A stretch of 64,000 nucleotides of DNA. Source: Paenibacillus nanensis (GTDB lineage: Bacteria; Bacillota; Bacilli; Paenibacillales; Paenibacillaceae). Shown here one piece after another: positions 24,497 through 33,131 of this stretch; position 1 is the stretch's first letter; each line of letters begins with the position of its first letter. Location of the stretch: NCBI RefSeq assembly GCF_003583765.1, contig NZ_QXQA01000018.1, positions 62,001 through 126,000 on the forward strand, written 5' to 3'. Both the position numbers and the translations under genes were made by a program. The notes under the pieces were generated by a model. That model saw nothing but the letters and a program-made list of their open reading frames with translations, did not search any database and was not told the DNA's origin.

Positions 24497-25294
24497 TTAC
24501 ATGCGCGTCACTGCCGCCGGGGAGTCGATAAATTGCACCGGCAAGTCAGGAAACGCTGCGCGCAGGACTTCCATGACGGTCGTCATGCCGGCTTCCTCGC
24601 TCTTCTGATGGCCGGTTAGGATAAGCGCTTTTGCCATCCCCATATCGATTGCGTCCCGCACATATTCGTTCGTTTCCCATTCGCTGGTTTCGCCCGCGAT
24701 CAGCAGGTCAACGCCGTTCCTGCCAATCGCCTGCATTTGCGCGCGGCCTCCCGGCGCTCCCGGCAGTAGCGCGAGCCGTTTTACCGGCATTTCGGGATTG
24801 CCGGCCACCTGAACGCTGTCGAGCTGCAGCTTGCTTTTCAAATGCTGGACAACGGTGCCCACCGTATGACTCTCCTCATCCGGCAGCGAAAGAAGCTTTG
24901 GATTGTCGGCGTCCGCAAAGGACTCCCATTCCAGCTTTCGCAGCATCCCTATCAAAATGCCGTCCGGCCGATACCGGTGAATATAGTCATGCAGACGAAA
25001 AATCGCGATGCCCGATTCCTCGATAAGCTTGCGCTTCTTCGCATAGACCGGATCTTCGGAAAACCAGCTGCTGTCGTCCAAATGGTTAAAATAGGTCGGT
25101 TCATGCGTAACGAGCAGATCGGCTCCGGCTTCAACCGCTTGTCGAATAACGGTGTAAGTCGCCGTAAACGCGACGGCCGCCTTGCCTACTTGAGCATCGA
25201 GCCGTCCGCTCTTTAATGTGTCGACCGTAGATTCCAGACGCAGCCCTGCAGGTTCGATCAGCTTTTCGATAACCTCTTGCACCGTTCGTGACAT
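24497..25294 (-). CDS. Nif3-like dinuclear metal centre hexameric protein
   Basis: A 265-aa member of the Nif3/YqfO-like family in its short form (no inserted PII-like domain). Metal-binding positions are recognisable: L-V-T-H-E-P-T-Y-F at about 60-68, H-D-Y-I-H-R-Y-R-P-D-G near 101-111, and the C-terminal L-I-A-G-E-T-S-E-W-E and L-T-G-H-Q-K-S-E-E-A-G. The family forms hexameric toroids with a two-metal site; its reaction is unsettled, with GTP cyclohydrolase-like and regulatory roles proposed. Its start ATG lies nine bases after GGGAGG. The next gene upstream, at 25327, is 32 bases away on the same strand. Confidence 0.88.
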   Translation of the reverse strand: MSRTVQEVIEKLIEPAGLRLESTVDTLKSGRLDAQVGKAAVAFTATYTVIRQAVEAGADLLVTHEPTYFNHLDDSSWFSEDPVYAKKRKLIEESGIAIFRLHDYIHRYRPDGILIGMLRKLEWESFADADNPKLLSLPDEESHTVGTVVQHLKSKLQLDSVQVAGNPEMPVKRLALLPGAPGGRAQMQAIGRNGVDLLIAGETSEWETNEYVRDAIDMGMAKALILTGHQKSEEAGMTTVMEVLRAAFPDLPVQFIDSPAAVTRM

Positions 25295-25326
25295 GTCACA
25301 AAGCCTCCCTGACTAAAATGACTAGC

Positions 25327-26733
25327 TTATTCGGTCGCGTTCTCGCCCGATATTCCGGTCTTCTCTGCTAGCTCCTCATACAGCTCCCGAGTGCGGGCGG
25401 GATCTTCTTCGTTGTATACGACATACAGCTCATCGAGCTTGATGATGATGAACGGCGGCGCTTGCTTGAACACATACAGCTTGGCCTTGCCCAGATCCGT
25501 CAGAGAGAAATTGCCCCGCGCGTAGGTGGACGTCGCCATGCCGTTCGTCCGGAAGCCGGTCGGCAAAGCATCCTCAAGCGTAAGCTCCTCAACGTCCGAC
25601 AGCTCGAAGCTGTACGGATATTCGCTGCTCTCGATTTTTACGGTGCCCGCGTCATCGATTAATAGCTTCGGAGGGTGGGCATCCGCACGAACGATGTTCA
25701 CCATGAGAGGGATGAGGGTGGCCGCAATAATGACAAACAGGCCATAATGCAATCTTCTCCCCGTTTTGGTCGCGAGATTAAACGTCATGCCGCCGCCGAT
25801 CCGTTTCTGCACCCAAACCGACGAATCGTCCGGATTATAATAAGCGAGGCCATGCCGCCAATGCATATCGTTGTCCGCCTCAAAGCTGACGCCGTCTGTG
25901 CTGCCGTAGCGGTACTCCAAATCTTTTATTACGTTATGGACATAAAAGACGCCGAACAGCGGCGCAAGCGAAACCATGGCGATGCCGCCGAGCCACATGC
26001 CAAGGCCGATCATCGTACCTTCGGACAGCACGTTATAGGCGATCGTCGCGTTCATCACCTCGAATATGGCAAGCGTCAGCCAGAACATCGACCAGTATCG
26101 CCTGGCGGCTTGCTGAATAGCCGCATTCGGCACGGGGTTCCGGCTGTAAGCGCGCGGCTTGCCGTGGGTAAAGGTAATCGAAATCAGCAGCGTTACGCCG
26201 GTCATAAGCAGGGCGGCAGCGCCGGTCAGCCGCAGCAGAGGATCGCCATTTTGCAGCGAGATGATGATGAGCGGCACGCATATTAACGCGGGTACGATAA
26301 ACCAGTAGGGCGACCAAGGCTTCAGTCCGGTCATATGCTCGATTTCTTTTTTAATCGAAACCTGTCGGGTCTCGCCGGTAAACCAGCCGTTCTCCCGTTT
26401 CAGGACAGTTGCCTTGTGATGGAATTGTTTAAATGGTACTGTGGAAGAAGCGAGCACCGCGCCAAGCCATATAAAAAAATAGATAAAAGCAAGAGAGAAA
26501 TAGTCGCTTAATGCCAGAAGCGGCACCAGCGCGGCGCATGCGGCGAAGGCGAATCTGACGTAGGCTTTGCGGTACTCTTTCTTCAGCGCTGTGAGCCGGG
26601 GGTCGTCCAATGCAGCTTCCGGCAGCGTCACGCCGAATAGAAGCCCTTTTTTCGGTTTGGATTGCGTCCAGAAAAGAGCCAGTACCGCCGCGCAAACGAT
26701 AATTGCGGGTATGAGCAAAATGAGCGTGTCCAA
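25327..26733 (-). CDS. Membrane protein with DUF5808 segment and C-terminal PH-like domain
   Basis: A 468-aa protein starting at TTG 26733, seven bases after GGGGAGG. About ten membrane helices occupy residues 1-355. A cytoplasmic insert carries Y-Y-N-P-D-D-S-S-V-W-V-Q-K-R-I-G-G-G (DUF5808 signature) at about 290-307. The last 110 residues are soluble and fold like the bacterial PH domains found in this family of Firmicute membrane proteins. Function unknown; relatives occur near regulators and ABC systems. Probably co-transcribed with the Nif3-like gene. Confidence 0.75.
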   Translation of the reverse strand: MDTLILLIPAIIVCAAVLALFWTQSKPKKGLLFGVTLPEAALDDPRLTALKKEYRKAYVRFAFAACAALVPLLALSDYFSLAFIYFFIWLGAVLASSTVPFKQFHHKATVLKRENGWFTGETRQVSIKKEIEHMTGLKPWSPYWFIVPALICVPLIIISLQNGDPLLRLTGAAALLMTGVTLLISITFTHGKPRAYSRNPVPNAAIQQAARRYWSMFWLTLAIFEVMNATIAYNVLSEGTMIGLGMWLGGIAMVSLAPLFGVFYVHNVIKDLEYRYGSTDGVSFEADNDMHWRHGLAYYNPDDSSVWVQKRIGGGMTFNLATKTGRRLHYGLFVIIAATLIPLMVNIVRADAHPPKLLIDDAGTVKIESSEYPYSFELSDVEELTLEDALPTGFRTNGMATSTYARGNFSLTDLGKAKLYVFKQAPPFIIIKLDELYVVYNEEDPARTRELYEELAEKTGISGENATE

Positions 26734-26824
26734 TGTTTAACCTCCCCAAATCTATCGTCAGCCATTTTCGCCCAATATAATATAGAAGAATTGCTTTTGT
26801 CAAAGAGAGAAGGAGAGGATCAAC

Positions 26825-27823
26825 ATGACAACCACGACAAAAATCAGATTTGGCCTTATCGGCACGAACTGGATTACAGAGAGATTCCTAGCGGGAGCCC
26901 GGCTGCACGAGCAGTTTGAGCTGGCGGCGGTCTATTCCCGTACCGAAGAGAAGGCGCGGGAGTTCGCGGACAAACACGGCATTCCGCATCGGTACACGGA
27001 TTTAGAAGCGATGTTCGGCAGCGGCGTAATCGACGCGGTCTATATCGCCAGCCCGAACAGCCTCCACGCTCCGCATGCGATTGCGGCGATGAATCGCGGC
27101 ATACATGTGCTGTGCGAGAAGCCGGCGGCTTCCAATGCCAGAGAGATGAGAGAGATGATAGAGACGGCAAAACGCACGGATACGCTGCTTATGCAGGCGG
27201 TGAAGTCGACGCTGATGCCGGGCTTTAAAGCGATTCAGGACAATCTGGAGAAAGCAGGGACGGTGCGGCGGTATTTTGCGAGCTTCTGCCAATACTCCTC
27301 CCGTTACGACGCGTACAAGGCCGGCCAAGTGCTGAACGCGTTCAAGCCCGAGCTGTCGAACGGCTCGCTCATGGATATCGGAATCTATTGCATCTACCCG
27401 GCGGTCGCGCTGTTTGGCAAGCCGAATTCGGTGAAGGCGCAAGGCTACATGCTGGAGTCCGGCGTAGACGGAGAGGGAAGCCTTATTCTTGGTTACGACA
27501 CAATGGATGCGGTGCTGATGCATTCGAAAATCACGCATTCCTTCCTGCCGAACGAAATTCAAGGCGAGCTCGGCAGCTTGTATATCGACAAGATCAGCGA
27601 GCCGACGAGCATTACGTTCCAAACGCGCGACGGCAAGGTCGAAGATCTGTCCCGGCCGACGATTGAGGAAACGATGTATTACGAGCTGGATGAGTTTATT
27701 CAGCTGCTGAACCGGGGTCTTCGCGAATCCAGCATCAATTCACATGAGACATCTCTTATCACGATGGAAATTATGGACGAGGCCCGCAGACAGATGGGAC
27801 TCCGGTTTCCTGCAGACGAATAA
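26825..27823 (+). CDS. Gfo/Idh/MocA family oxidoreductase
   Basis: A 332-aa NAD(P)-dependent sugar or polyol dehydrogenase-like protein. The Rossmann part begins F-G-L-I-G-T-N-W-I-T-E-R-F, then A-V-Y-S-R-T-E-E-K-A at about 37. I-A-S-P-N-S-L-H and the key C-E-K-P-A-A-S-N (about 97, Lys in E-K-P) are present. The second half is the beta-sheet substrate domain with D-I-G-I-Y-C-I-Y-P. The substrate is not predictable. It is followed 23 bases later by the DUF4085 gene on the same strand. Confidence 0.92.
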   Translation: MTTTTKIRFGLIGTNWITERFLAGARLHEQFELAAVYSRTEEKAREFADKHGIPHRYTDLEAMFGSGVIDAVYIASPNSLHAPHAIAAMNRGIHVLCEKPAASNAREMREMIETAKRTDTLLMQAVKSTLMPGFKAIQDNLEKAGTVRRYFASFCQYSSRYDAYKAGQVLNAFKPELSNGSLMDIGIYCIYPAVALFGKPNSVKAQGYMLESGVDGEGSLILGYDTMDAVLMHSKITHSFLPNEIQGELGSLYIDKISEPTSITFQTRDGKVEDLSRPTIEETMYYELDEFIQLLNRGLRESSINSHETSLITMEIMDEARRQMGLRFPADE

Positions 27824-27846
27824 CGCCTCAAAAGGGAGGACGGACC

Positions 27847-28548
27847 ATGATCATGCGGTACTTTACATGGGAACGTTACGAAAAAATGCAGGTGCGGGGC
27901 TGCCTTACTTTTCACGAGACCGAAGAGGACCTGCTGGCGGATAAGCAGTGGTATGCGAAGGAAGGGCTCAACTTCGAGGAAAGACAGCTGGAAAGCTACA
28001 AGTGGATGGAGCCGCTCATTGAGCGGTTTATCCCCGAAGAGCTGAAGGCGGCGATCGCGCGCGGAGAAGGCGATTTGTTAGGGATTCATATGCCTGCTCC
28101 AGCGTTCCGGGCGAAGGTAGAGGCTTGGCGAAGCGAGCTTGAACGCGATTGGGAGAATGCCCGCAACAGCTATTGGGAGCGGTACAAGGCGATTGAAAGC
28201 AGGCTGCCGGATTGCCGCGACAAGCTTCATATGCTGCACGACTCGATTGTGCTGGACGTTAAGGCGGATGAAACGGCAAAAAGCATCGAGCTTCGGCTGA
28301 ATGCCAGCGGCTCGATGCTAGTCCATAAACGGATCTTACTGCGGTTTCGCGATGTCTCCGGGCATCATCTGACGCAGGTGGAAGCCGGCGACTGGTGGCT
28401 ATACGAAGAGCTTGATGCGGGCGAGGACGGCAGCTTCGAGCTGCGCGCGCTTCTGGATACGCAGAAGCCTGGCCGCGCTTTTAGCGAGCTGTCCATTACG
28501 GCAAGAAGCGTAGACTATATCATCGAAGAAGCCGCACCTAGCCTCTAG
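27847..28548 (+). CDS. DUF4085 family protein
   Basis: A 233-aa soluble protein opening M-R-Y-F-T-W-E-R-Y-E-K-M-Q-V-R-G-C-L, the beginning I associate with DUF4085 proteins of Bacillus and Paenibacillus. The N-terminal two-thirds is helical and charged; the last third is a beta-rich domain (L-H-D-S-I-V-L-D-V-K-A-D to the end). No catalytic motif is visible. Ribosome site GGGAGGACGG. The last four bases overlap the 3' end of the converging aldo/keto reductase gene. Confidence 0.75.
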   Translation: MIMRYFTWERYEKMQVRGCLTFHETEEDLLADKQWYAKEGLNFEERQLESYKWMEPLIERFIPEELKAAIARGEGDLLGIHMPAPAFRAKVEAWRSELERDWENARNSYWERYKAIESRLPDCRDKLHMLHDSIVLDVKADETAKSIELRLNASGSMLVHKRILLRFRDVSGHHLTQVEAGDWWLYEELDAGEDGSFELRALLDTQKPGRAFSELSITARSVDYIIEEAAPSL

Positions 28549-29519
28549 GACAGCCGGTACAGCGCGAACGGTTCGCCCTGCTTGAACGGCAGGCTGATCT
28601 CATCGAGCCGCTGCAAAGCTGCCGCATCCAGTTTCAGCTCCACGCTGGTTAGATTGCTCTGGATTTGCTCCGGCCGCGTAGCGCCGACGATGACGGTCGA
28701 TACGGCCGGCTGCGCCATCAGCCAGGCGAGCGACAGCGCGCTTGGCGTGCAGTCAAGCTCCGCCGCGAGCCCGCTTACCTGGCGCGACAGCTCGATCGTC
28801 CGTTCGCCGAGGAATCGCCGGAAGCCGGGATCGGTGTCCGCTCTCGAGCCCTCCGGCGCGTCCTCGGCGGAAGCGTATTTGCCCGTCAGAATGCCGCCGG
28901 CCAGCGGGAAATACGGAATAATACCGAGCCCTTGGTCTAAACACATCGGGATCAGCTCCCGCTCCGGCGTCCGGTCCGCCAACGAGTAGCTGGTCTGCAT
29001 GGACGCGTAACGGTTAAGTCCTAGTCGGTCGCTGATGCCTACAGCCTTCATCAGCTCCCAAGCGTAGTAGTTGGATGCGCCAATATAGCGGACTTTGCCG
29101 GAGCGCACCATGTCGTCGAGCGTGCGAAGCGTTTCTTCAAGCGGCGTTTCAGGATCGAACGTATGAATTTGATAAAGATCGACATAGTCGGTATTTAACC
29201 GTTTTAAGCTGCCTTCAAGCTCGGCCATCAGATGGCGGCGCGACGACCCGCGATCATAGGGACCGGCTCCGCGGGGCAAGCCTGCCTTGGTGGTGAGGAC
29301 AGCCTCATGTCTTCGTCCCTTCAGCGCCTCTCCGATAATCCGCTCCGATTCCGTGCCCGCGTAGATGTTAGCCGTATCAATGAACGTCACGCCGGCATCT
29401 AATGCGCTATGTATGACAGCTGTAGACGTCGCGGCATCCGCGCGCTTGCCGAACGCGTTCGTTCCGAGGCCAAGCGCGGACACTTGAAGTCCGCTGCTTC
29501 CCAGACGGCGGTATTCCAT
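28545..29519 (-). CDS. Aldo/keto reductase
   Basis: Start placed at ATG 29519 (M-E-Y-R-R-L-G), nine bases after AAAGGAG; the frame is open 11 codons further upstream. The 324-aa TIM-barrel protein has the catalytic tetrad region D-T-A-N-I-Y with Tyr at about 50, Lys in L-T-T-K-A-G, and His in Y-Q-I-H-T-F-D; the C-terminal cofactor segment is V-I-V-G-A-T-R-P-E-Q-I. Most like the YghZ/Kv-beta group (AKR12/14). NADPH-dependent reduction of aldehydes or ketones is expected. Confidence 0.92.
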   Translation of the reverse strand: MEYRRLGSSGLQVSALGLGTNAFGKRADAATSTAVIHSALDAGVTFIDTANIYAGTESERIIGEALKGRRHEAVLTTKAGLPRGAGPYDRGSSRRHLMAELEGSLKRLNTDYVDLYQIHTFDPETPLEETLRTLDDMVRSGKVRYIGASNYYAWELMKAVGISDRLGLNRYASMQTSYSLADRTPERELIPMCLDQGLGIIPYFPLAGGILTGKYASAEDAPEGSRADTDPGFRRFLGERTIELSRQVSGLAAELDCTPSALSLAWLMAQPAVSTVIVGATRPEQIQSNLTSVELKLDAAALQRLDEISLPFKQGEPFALYRLS

Positions 29520-29651
29520 GGGTGCCAACTCCTTTTCGCTTTTTACGATCATTTTACTCCTCTTGCCAGACAGATGCCAGACAGTTGAATATGCCCGAAT
29601 CGGAAGAGTATAATCACCCTAACAGACACAGGAGCTTGAGGAGGAATACGC

Positions 29652-30641
29652 ATGCGTTTTGTCAGCAATAACGGCAATACGGACCCTACGCTTAATTTGG
29701 CGCTCGAGGAATATATTCTTCGGTCGCTTCCGGATGACGATTACTTGCTCTTTTATATCAATGAACCATCCATCATTATCGGCAAAAACCAAAACACCGC
29801 TGAAGAAATCAACGCGGAGTACGTGGAGGCGAATAAGCTTCACGTCGTGCGCAGGCTGTCAGGCGGCGGCGCCGTGTACCACGATCTCGGCAATTTGAAT
29901 TTCAGTTTTATTATGAAGGATGACGGCAGCTCGTTCCATAATTTCAGAAAGTTTACGGAGCCTGTTGTGAAGGCGCTTCGCAAGCTTGGGGTGGAAGCGG
30001 AGCTGTCCGGACGCAACGATCTTCAAGTCGGCGAACGCAAAATATCCGGCAACGCGCAGTTCCACACGAAAGGCAAAATGTTCAGCCACGGCACGCTGCT
30101 GTTCGATTCGGAGATCGAAAACGTGGTCTCCGCGCTGAAGGTGAACGCCGAGAAATACGTCTCCAAATCAACGAAATCGATTCGCAGCCGCGTCGCGAAC
30201 ATCTCGGAGTTTTTGCCGGAGCCGATGACGATTGAGCAGTTCCGGCAGACACTGCTGCAGTCGCTATTCGAAGGCGAGGACGAGATTCCCTATTACGAGC
30301 TCACGGAGCAAGACTGGGAGCATGTGCGCAAGCTTGCCGATGAACGCTACCGCAGCTGGGAATGGAATTATGGCCGTTCCCCTGCTTTCAACGTGCAGCA
30401 CCGGTCGCGGATTGAAGGAGCCGGCACGTTCGACGTCAGGCTTCAAGTGGAAGAGGGAGTGATTACCGAAGCTGCGATTTTCGGCGATTATTTCGGAAGA
30501 GGCGACAGCAGCGAGGTTGCGGCTAAGCTTGTCGGCACGCGCTATGACGCGCCTTCGCTTCGCGAGCTGACGGAAACGATCGATCTTCCGTATTACTTCG
30601 GTCCTGTAACGAAGGAGCAATGGCTGGAGCTGCTGCTGTAA
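29652..30641 (+). CDS. lplA: Lipoate--protein ligase
   Basis: A 329-aa LplA/LplJ-type ligase with both large and accessory domains. The lipoate pocket motifs are present: I-I-G-K-N-Q-N-T at about 42, V-V-R-R-L-S-G-G-G-A-V-Y-H-D-L-G-N-L-N at about 65-83, and N-A-Q-F-H-T-K-G-K-M-F-S-H-G-T-L-L near 135. It activates free lipoate with ATP and attaches it to lipoyl domains of E2 and GcvH proteins in the cytoplasm. Start ATG after GAGGAGG. Single gene. Confidence 0.95.
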   Translation: MRFVSNNGNTDPTLNLALEEYILRSLPDDDYLLFYINEPSIIIGKNQNTAEEINAEYVEANKLHVVRRLSGGGAVYHDLGNLNFSFIMKDDGSSFHNFRKFTEPVVKALRKLGVEAELSGRNDLQVGERKISGNAQFHTKGKMFSHGTLLFDSEIENVVSALKVNAEKYVSKSTKSIRSRVANISEFLPEPMTIEQFRQTLLQSLFEGEDEIPYYELTEQDWEHVRKLADERYRSWEWNYGRSPAFNVQHRSRIEGAGTFDVRLQVEEGVITEAAIFGDYFGRGDSSEVAAKLVGTRYDAPSLRELTETIDLPYYFGPVTKEQWLELLL

Positions 30642-30687
30642 AGAGTTGTTGTGACTGCCTATTAGTGAGATGAGAGGAGAAGCCGAC

Positions 30688-30714
30688 ATGCTGATTCCTA
30701 GACCGCCTTGTTAA
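30688..30714 (+). CDS. Putative 8-aa leader peptide upstream of the MFS exporter
   Basis: ATG eight bases after GAGGAG opens an 8-codon frame, M-L-I-P-R-P-P-C, then TAA. Too short for a normal protein, but it has a good ribosome site, three Pro and an Arg-Pro-Pro run that could stall a ribosome, and lies 89 bases before the exporter start with a hairpin in between. That is the usual layout of a translational or transcriptional attenuation leader responding to a ribosome-targeting drug. Confidence 0.45.
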   Translation: MLIPRPPC

Positions 30715-30761
30715 TTCTGAGCCGACTTACCCCGGGCCCAGTCTCGTGCCCCGCCTTATCA

Positions 30762-30796
30762 CTCGATTGAATCGGAACCACTAGCCATCAATCGAG
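30762..30796 (+). promoter_or_regulatory. Hairpin touching the ribosome site of the MFS gene
   Basis: CTCGATTGA (30762-30770) pairs perfectly with TCAATCGAG (30788-30796). The right arm ends in the first bases of the GAGAGGGG ribosome site before ATG 30803, so the fold could limit translation of the exporter. Confidence 0.5.
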
Positions 30797-30802
30797 AGGG
30801 GC

Positions 30803-31972
30803 ATGAACGTGCAAAATATTTGGAAGCTTTACGTGATCCGCTTTTTTTACCATCTGATCCCGGCCTATGTGATCGAAAGGCTGTATTGGGAAGAAAGAGG
30901 CATGACCGTTCCGATGGTCGTTGCGACGGAGATTCTGTATGCCGTCACCATCGTGCTGCTGGAGGTCCCTTCCGGCATTATGGCCGACAAATGGGGAAGG
31001 AAACGGTTGATTGTCCTATCCGCGTTTCTCGGCTGTCTGGAATTTCTGATTCTCGTGTTCGCGTCGCAGTTCTGGCATTTTGCGCTGGTTGTCTTTTTGG
31101 CGGCAATCGGCAGCTCGGCGGCCAGCGGAGCGGAGAATGCGCTCTTGTACGACTCGCTTCGAAGCGAAGGGAAGGAGGCTGCATTCGAAAAAATCGTCGG
31201 ACGCCTGAACGCCGTGGACGTCGTCTCCATTATGCTCGCCGCTCTCAGCGGAAGTCTGCTTGCGGGGAAATTCGGGTTCACCTTCAATTATTGGCTGTCC
31301 TTGGGGAGCATGATCATTGCAACCGCCGTCACGTTGCTGCTCAAGGAACCGGAGCGCGGGAATATCGGAGAGGACCAAGGGTCGATCCCTTTCAAAACCT
31401 ACATCACGGAGGCGATACGCTTTTTCCGGAATCACCCGGGCGTCTATGCCGTTATTTTGACGGGAATGGCGATCGGCGCCGCCATTACGTATGTGGATGA
31501 GTTCTGGCAGCTGTATCTCGCTCTTCTCGGCATCCCGACAGCGGCCTTCGGCATCTTTTCCGCGGGATTGTTTGTGACGAGGCTTCCGGGAAGCTTGCTG
31601 GCCTATAAACTAAAGGGTGTCATGAGCATGCGCGCCATCCTATTGACCGTTATGACAGTGACGGCGATTGGTTACGTCTATATCGCATCGGTAGACAATT
31701 GGACCGGGCTGATTGCCTTGTTCCTCATCTGCATGGCAGCGGGAGTCGTGGAGCCGCTGGCTTCCGGCTACCTGCATCATCGGATCGATTCCTCCATGCG
31801 GGCTACGATCGACTCGTTTCAATCGCTGGGCTTAAACGCCGCCCTTATCATGGTTGGGGCAGGCTTCGGCTATTTCGCCGCCCGTCTCGGACTGCTCGGG
31901 GGCTTCGGCTTTCTCGCAGCGTTTGTGATCGTGTTTTTAGGTTTTTTCGCGGCGAGATCGAGAGCTGTTTAG
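30803..31972 (+). CDS. MFS transporter, probable drug or metabolite exporter
   Basis: A 389-aa protein with 12 predicted membrane helices. Motif A is in the loop after helix 2: G-I-M-A-D-K-W-G-R-K-R-L-I. The opening I-R-F-F-Y-H-L-I-P-A-Y-V-I-E-R-L-Y-W-E-E-R-G-M and the E-V-P-S-G motif of helix 2 resemble Firmicute multidrug-type MFS proteins. Substrate unknown. The leader peptide and hairpin in front point to induction by a translation inhibitor. A strong terminator follows, so it is monocistronic. Confidence 0.85.
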   Translation: MNVQNIWKLYVIRFFYHLIPAYVIERLYWEERGMTVPMVVATEILYAVTIVLLEVPSGIMADKWGRKRLIVLSAFLGCLEFLILVFASQFWHFALVVFLAAIGSSAASGAENALLYDSLRSEGKEAAFEKIVGRLNAVDVVSIMLAALSGSLLAGKFGFTFNYWLSLGSMIIATAVTLLLKEPERGNIGEDQGSIPFKTYITEAIRFFRNHPGVYAVILTGMAIGAAITYVDEFWQLYLALLGIPTAAFGIFSAGLFVTRLPGSLLAYKLKGVMSMRAILLTVMTVTAIGYVYIASVDNWTGLIALFLICMAAGVVEPLASGYLHHRIDSSMRATIDSFQSLGLNAALIMVGAGFGYFAARLGLLGGFGFLAAFVIVFLGFFAARSRAV

Positions 31973-31993
31973 CTGCCGGCGACCGCAAGCATT

Positions 31994-32035
31994 GCCCGTC
32001 ACGTCTCTGACGCCAGAGGCGTGACGGGCTTTTTG
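31994..32035 (+). terminator. Rho-independent terminator
   Basis: Ten-base-pair stem GCCCGTCACG with complement, extended inside by CTCT/AGAG, followed by five T and a second T group. Confidence 0.9.
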
Positions 32036-32240
32036 ATTTTTGTGAATGAAGGGAATTATTGGTATACATTTTCGGATACGTACAAGATTTCAGCTCCGGG
32101 AAACGATGTTTTCGCCGGGGTTTTTCTTATTTTAGCAGTCATAGTCGTCAAACAAATTCTTCCTTGCCTATGAAACGAATGTAACAGTCGGGCCGTAATA
32201 CGTTATAATCTGATTTGGATAGAAAGAAAGGATGATAAGC

Positions 32241-32453
32241 ATGGAGCAGGGGATGACCGTTGTTTTGCTGGAAAAAACCGCGAGCGGAGCGCTGCAGCAG
32301 ATTGAGGAAAGAACGTGGTCGAGGACGATGATTACAGCGCTTGAGCATGTGAACTATATCGTGGTTGGGGATCGGGAATACGAGACGGTTGAAGGCCGTT
32401 TAAACGTGGATTTAGGCCGGCTCGAGCTGCTGCTTGTCCCTATACATTCTTAA
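32241..32453 (+). CDS. Small conserved hypothetical protein (70 aa), first gene of the ATP-grasp operon
   Basis: Start at ATG 32241, after AAAGGATGA; an ATG at 32232 lies inside that ribosome site. The 70-aa product has a beta-rich pattern (T-V-V-L-L-E-K-T-A-S-G-A, then V-N-Y-I-V-V-G-D-R-E-Y-E-T-V-E-G-R-L) and no membrane segment. I do not recognise a family. It is 27 bases ahead of the Ser/Gly-rich membrane protein gene and opens the five-gene run that ends with DUF350. Confidence 0.7.
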   Translation: MEQGMTVVLLEKTASGALQQIEERTWSRTMITALEHVNYIVVGDREYETVEGRLNVDLGRLELLLVPIHS

Positions 32454-32480
32454 ATGACGGATGGAAAGGTGGAATGCATC

Positions 32481-33131
32481 TTGACTCATGAGGACAAAAA
32501 ACAGCCGTCGTCGCCTAAGCTGTTTACTTCGGACGGGAAGCCGCTCCGCGTGTTATCCACGTCACTAGGCGTAGCGCTGCTCGCCAATGCCGTGCTCAGC
32601 ACCGGCGTCTCCGCAACGAGCGGGGGGACGGCCGGCAGCGAGGAGCCGAAGCTGGTATCGTGGTCGACGGAGGAAGTAAAGGCTTATTTTGATAAAAATG
32701 TGGATTGGAGTCTGCCGCTTGAAATCGCGCCGGAACCGACCGAGGAACCGGACAATAGCGGCTCGGCCGGAACAGGCGGCGGCACAACCGTCGTCCACCA
32801 TTACGGCGGATTCGGATGGGATGACCTGCTGCTTTATCATCTATTGTTCAACTCAGGCTCCAGCTATTCGTCTTCCAGCTATTATAAGAGCCGCCCGGCT
32901 TATTACACGAAAACCAAAAGCACGTATTCGCCGGTGACGTATTCGAGCAGCACGTTCCAGAATAAGCAGGTTGCGGGCTCGACCGTGCGTCCCAAAACCT
33001 CCTCTTCCACAGGCTCGGTTACAAGACGGTCGACTTCCTCCAGTCCGGGAAGCATCGGCGGCAAATCGAGCAGCATGAGCTCCTCCAGCAGCAGCAGCTC
33101 TAGCAGCAAAAGCAGCGGTTTCGGCGGATGA
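32481..33131 (+). CDS. Membrane-anchored Ser/Gly-rich protein ending in Gly-Gly (YgiB/DUF1190-like layout)
   Basis: TTG start eight bases after AAAGGTGG gives 216 aa; the frame is open 9 codons earlier. Residues about 25-47 form a membrane helix or signal anchor. An acidic Pro-rich spacer (E-I-A-P-E-P-T-E-E-P-D) follows, then H-H-Y-G-G-F-G-W-D-D-L-L-L-Y-H-L-L. The last 90 residues are dominated by Ser, Tyr, Thr and Lys, ending S-S-G-F-G-G. E. coli YgiB and YjfM have a similar build and also precede a glutathionylspermidine-synthase-like gene. No sequence-level homology is claimed. Its stop overlaps the next start (ATGA). Confidence 0.75.
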   Translation: MTHEDKKQPSSPKLFTSDGKPLRVLSTSLGVALLANAVLSTGVSATSGGTAGSEEPKLVSWSTEEVKAYFDKNVDWSLPLEIAPEPTEEPDNSGSAGTGGGTTVVHHYGGFGWDDLLLYHLLFNSGSSYSSSSYYKSRPAYYTKTKSTYSPVTYSSSTFQNKQVAGSTVRPKTSSSTGSVTRRSTSSSPGSIGGKSSSMSSSSSSSSSSKSSGFGG

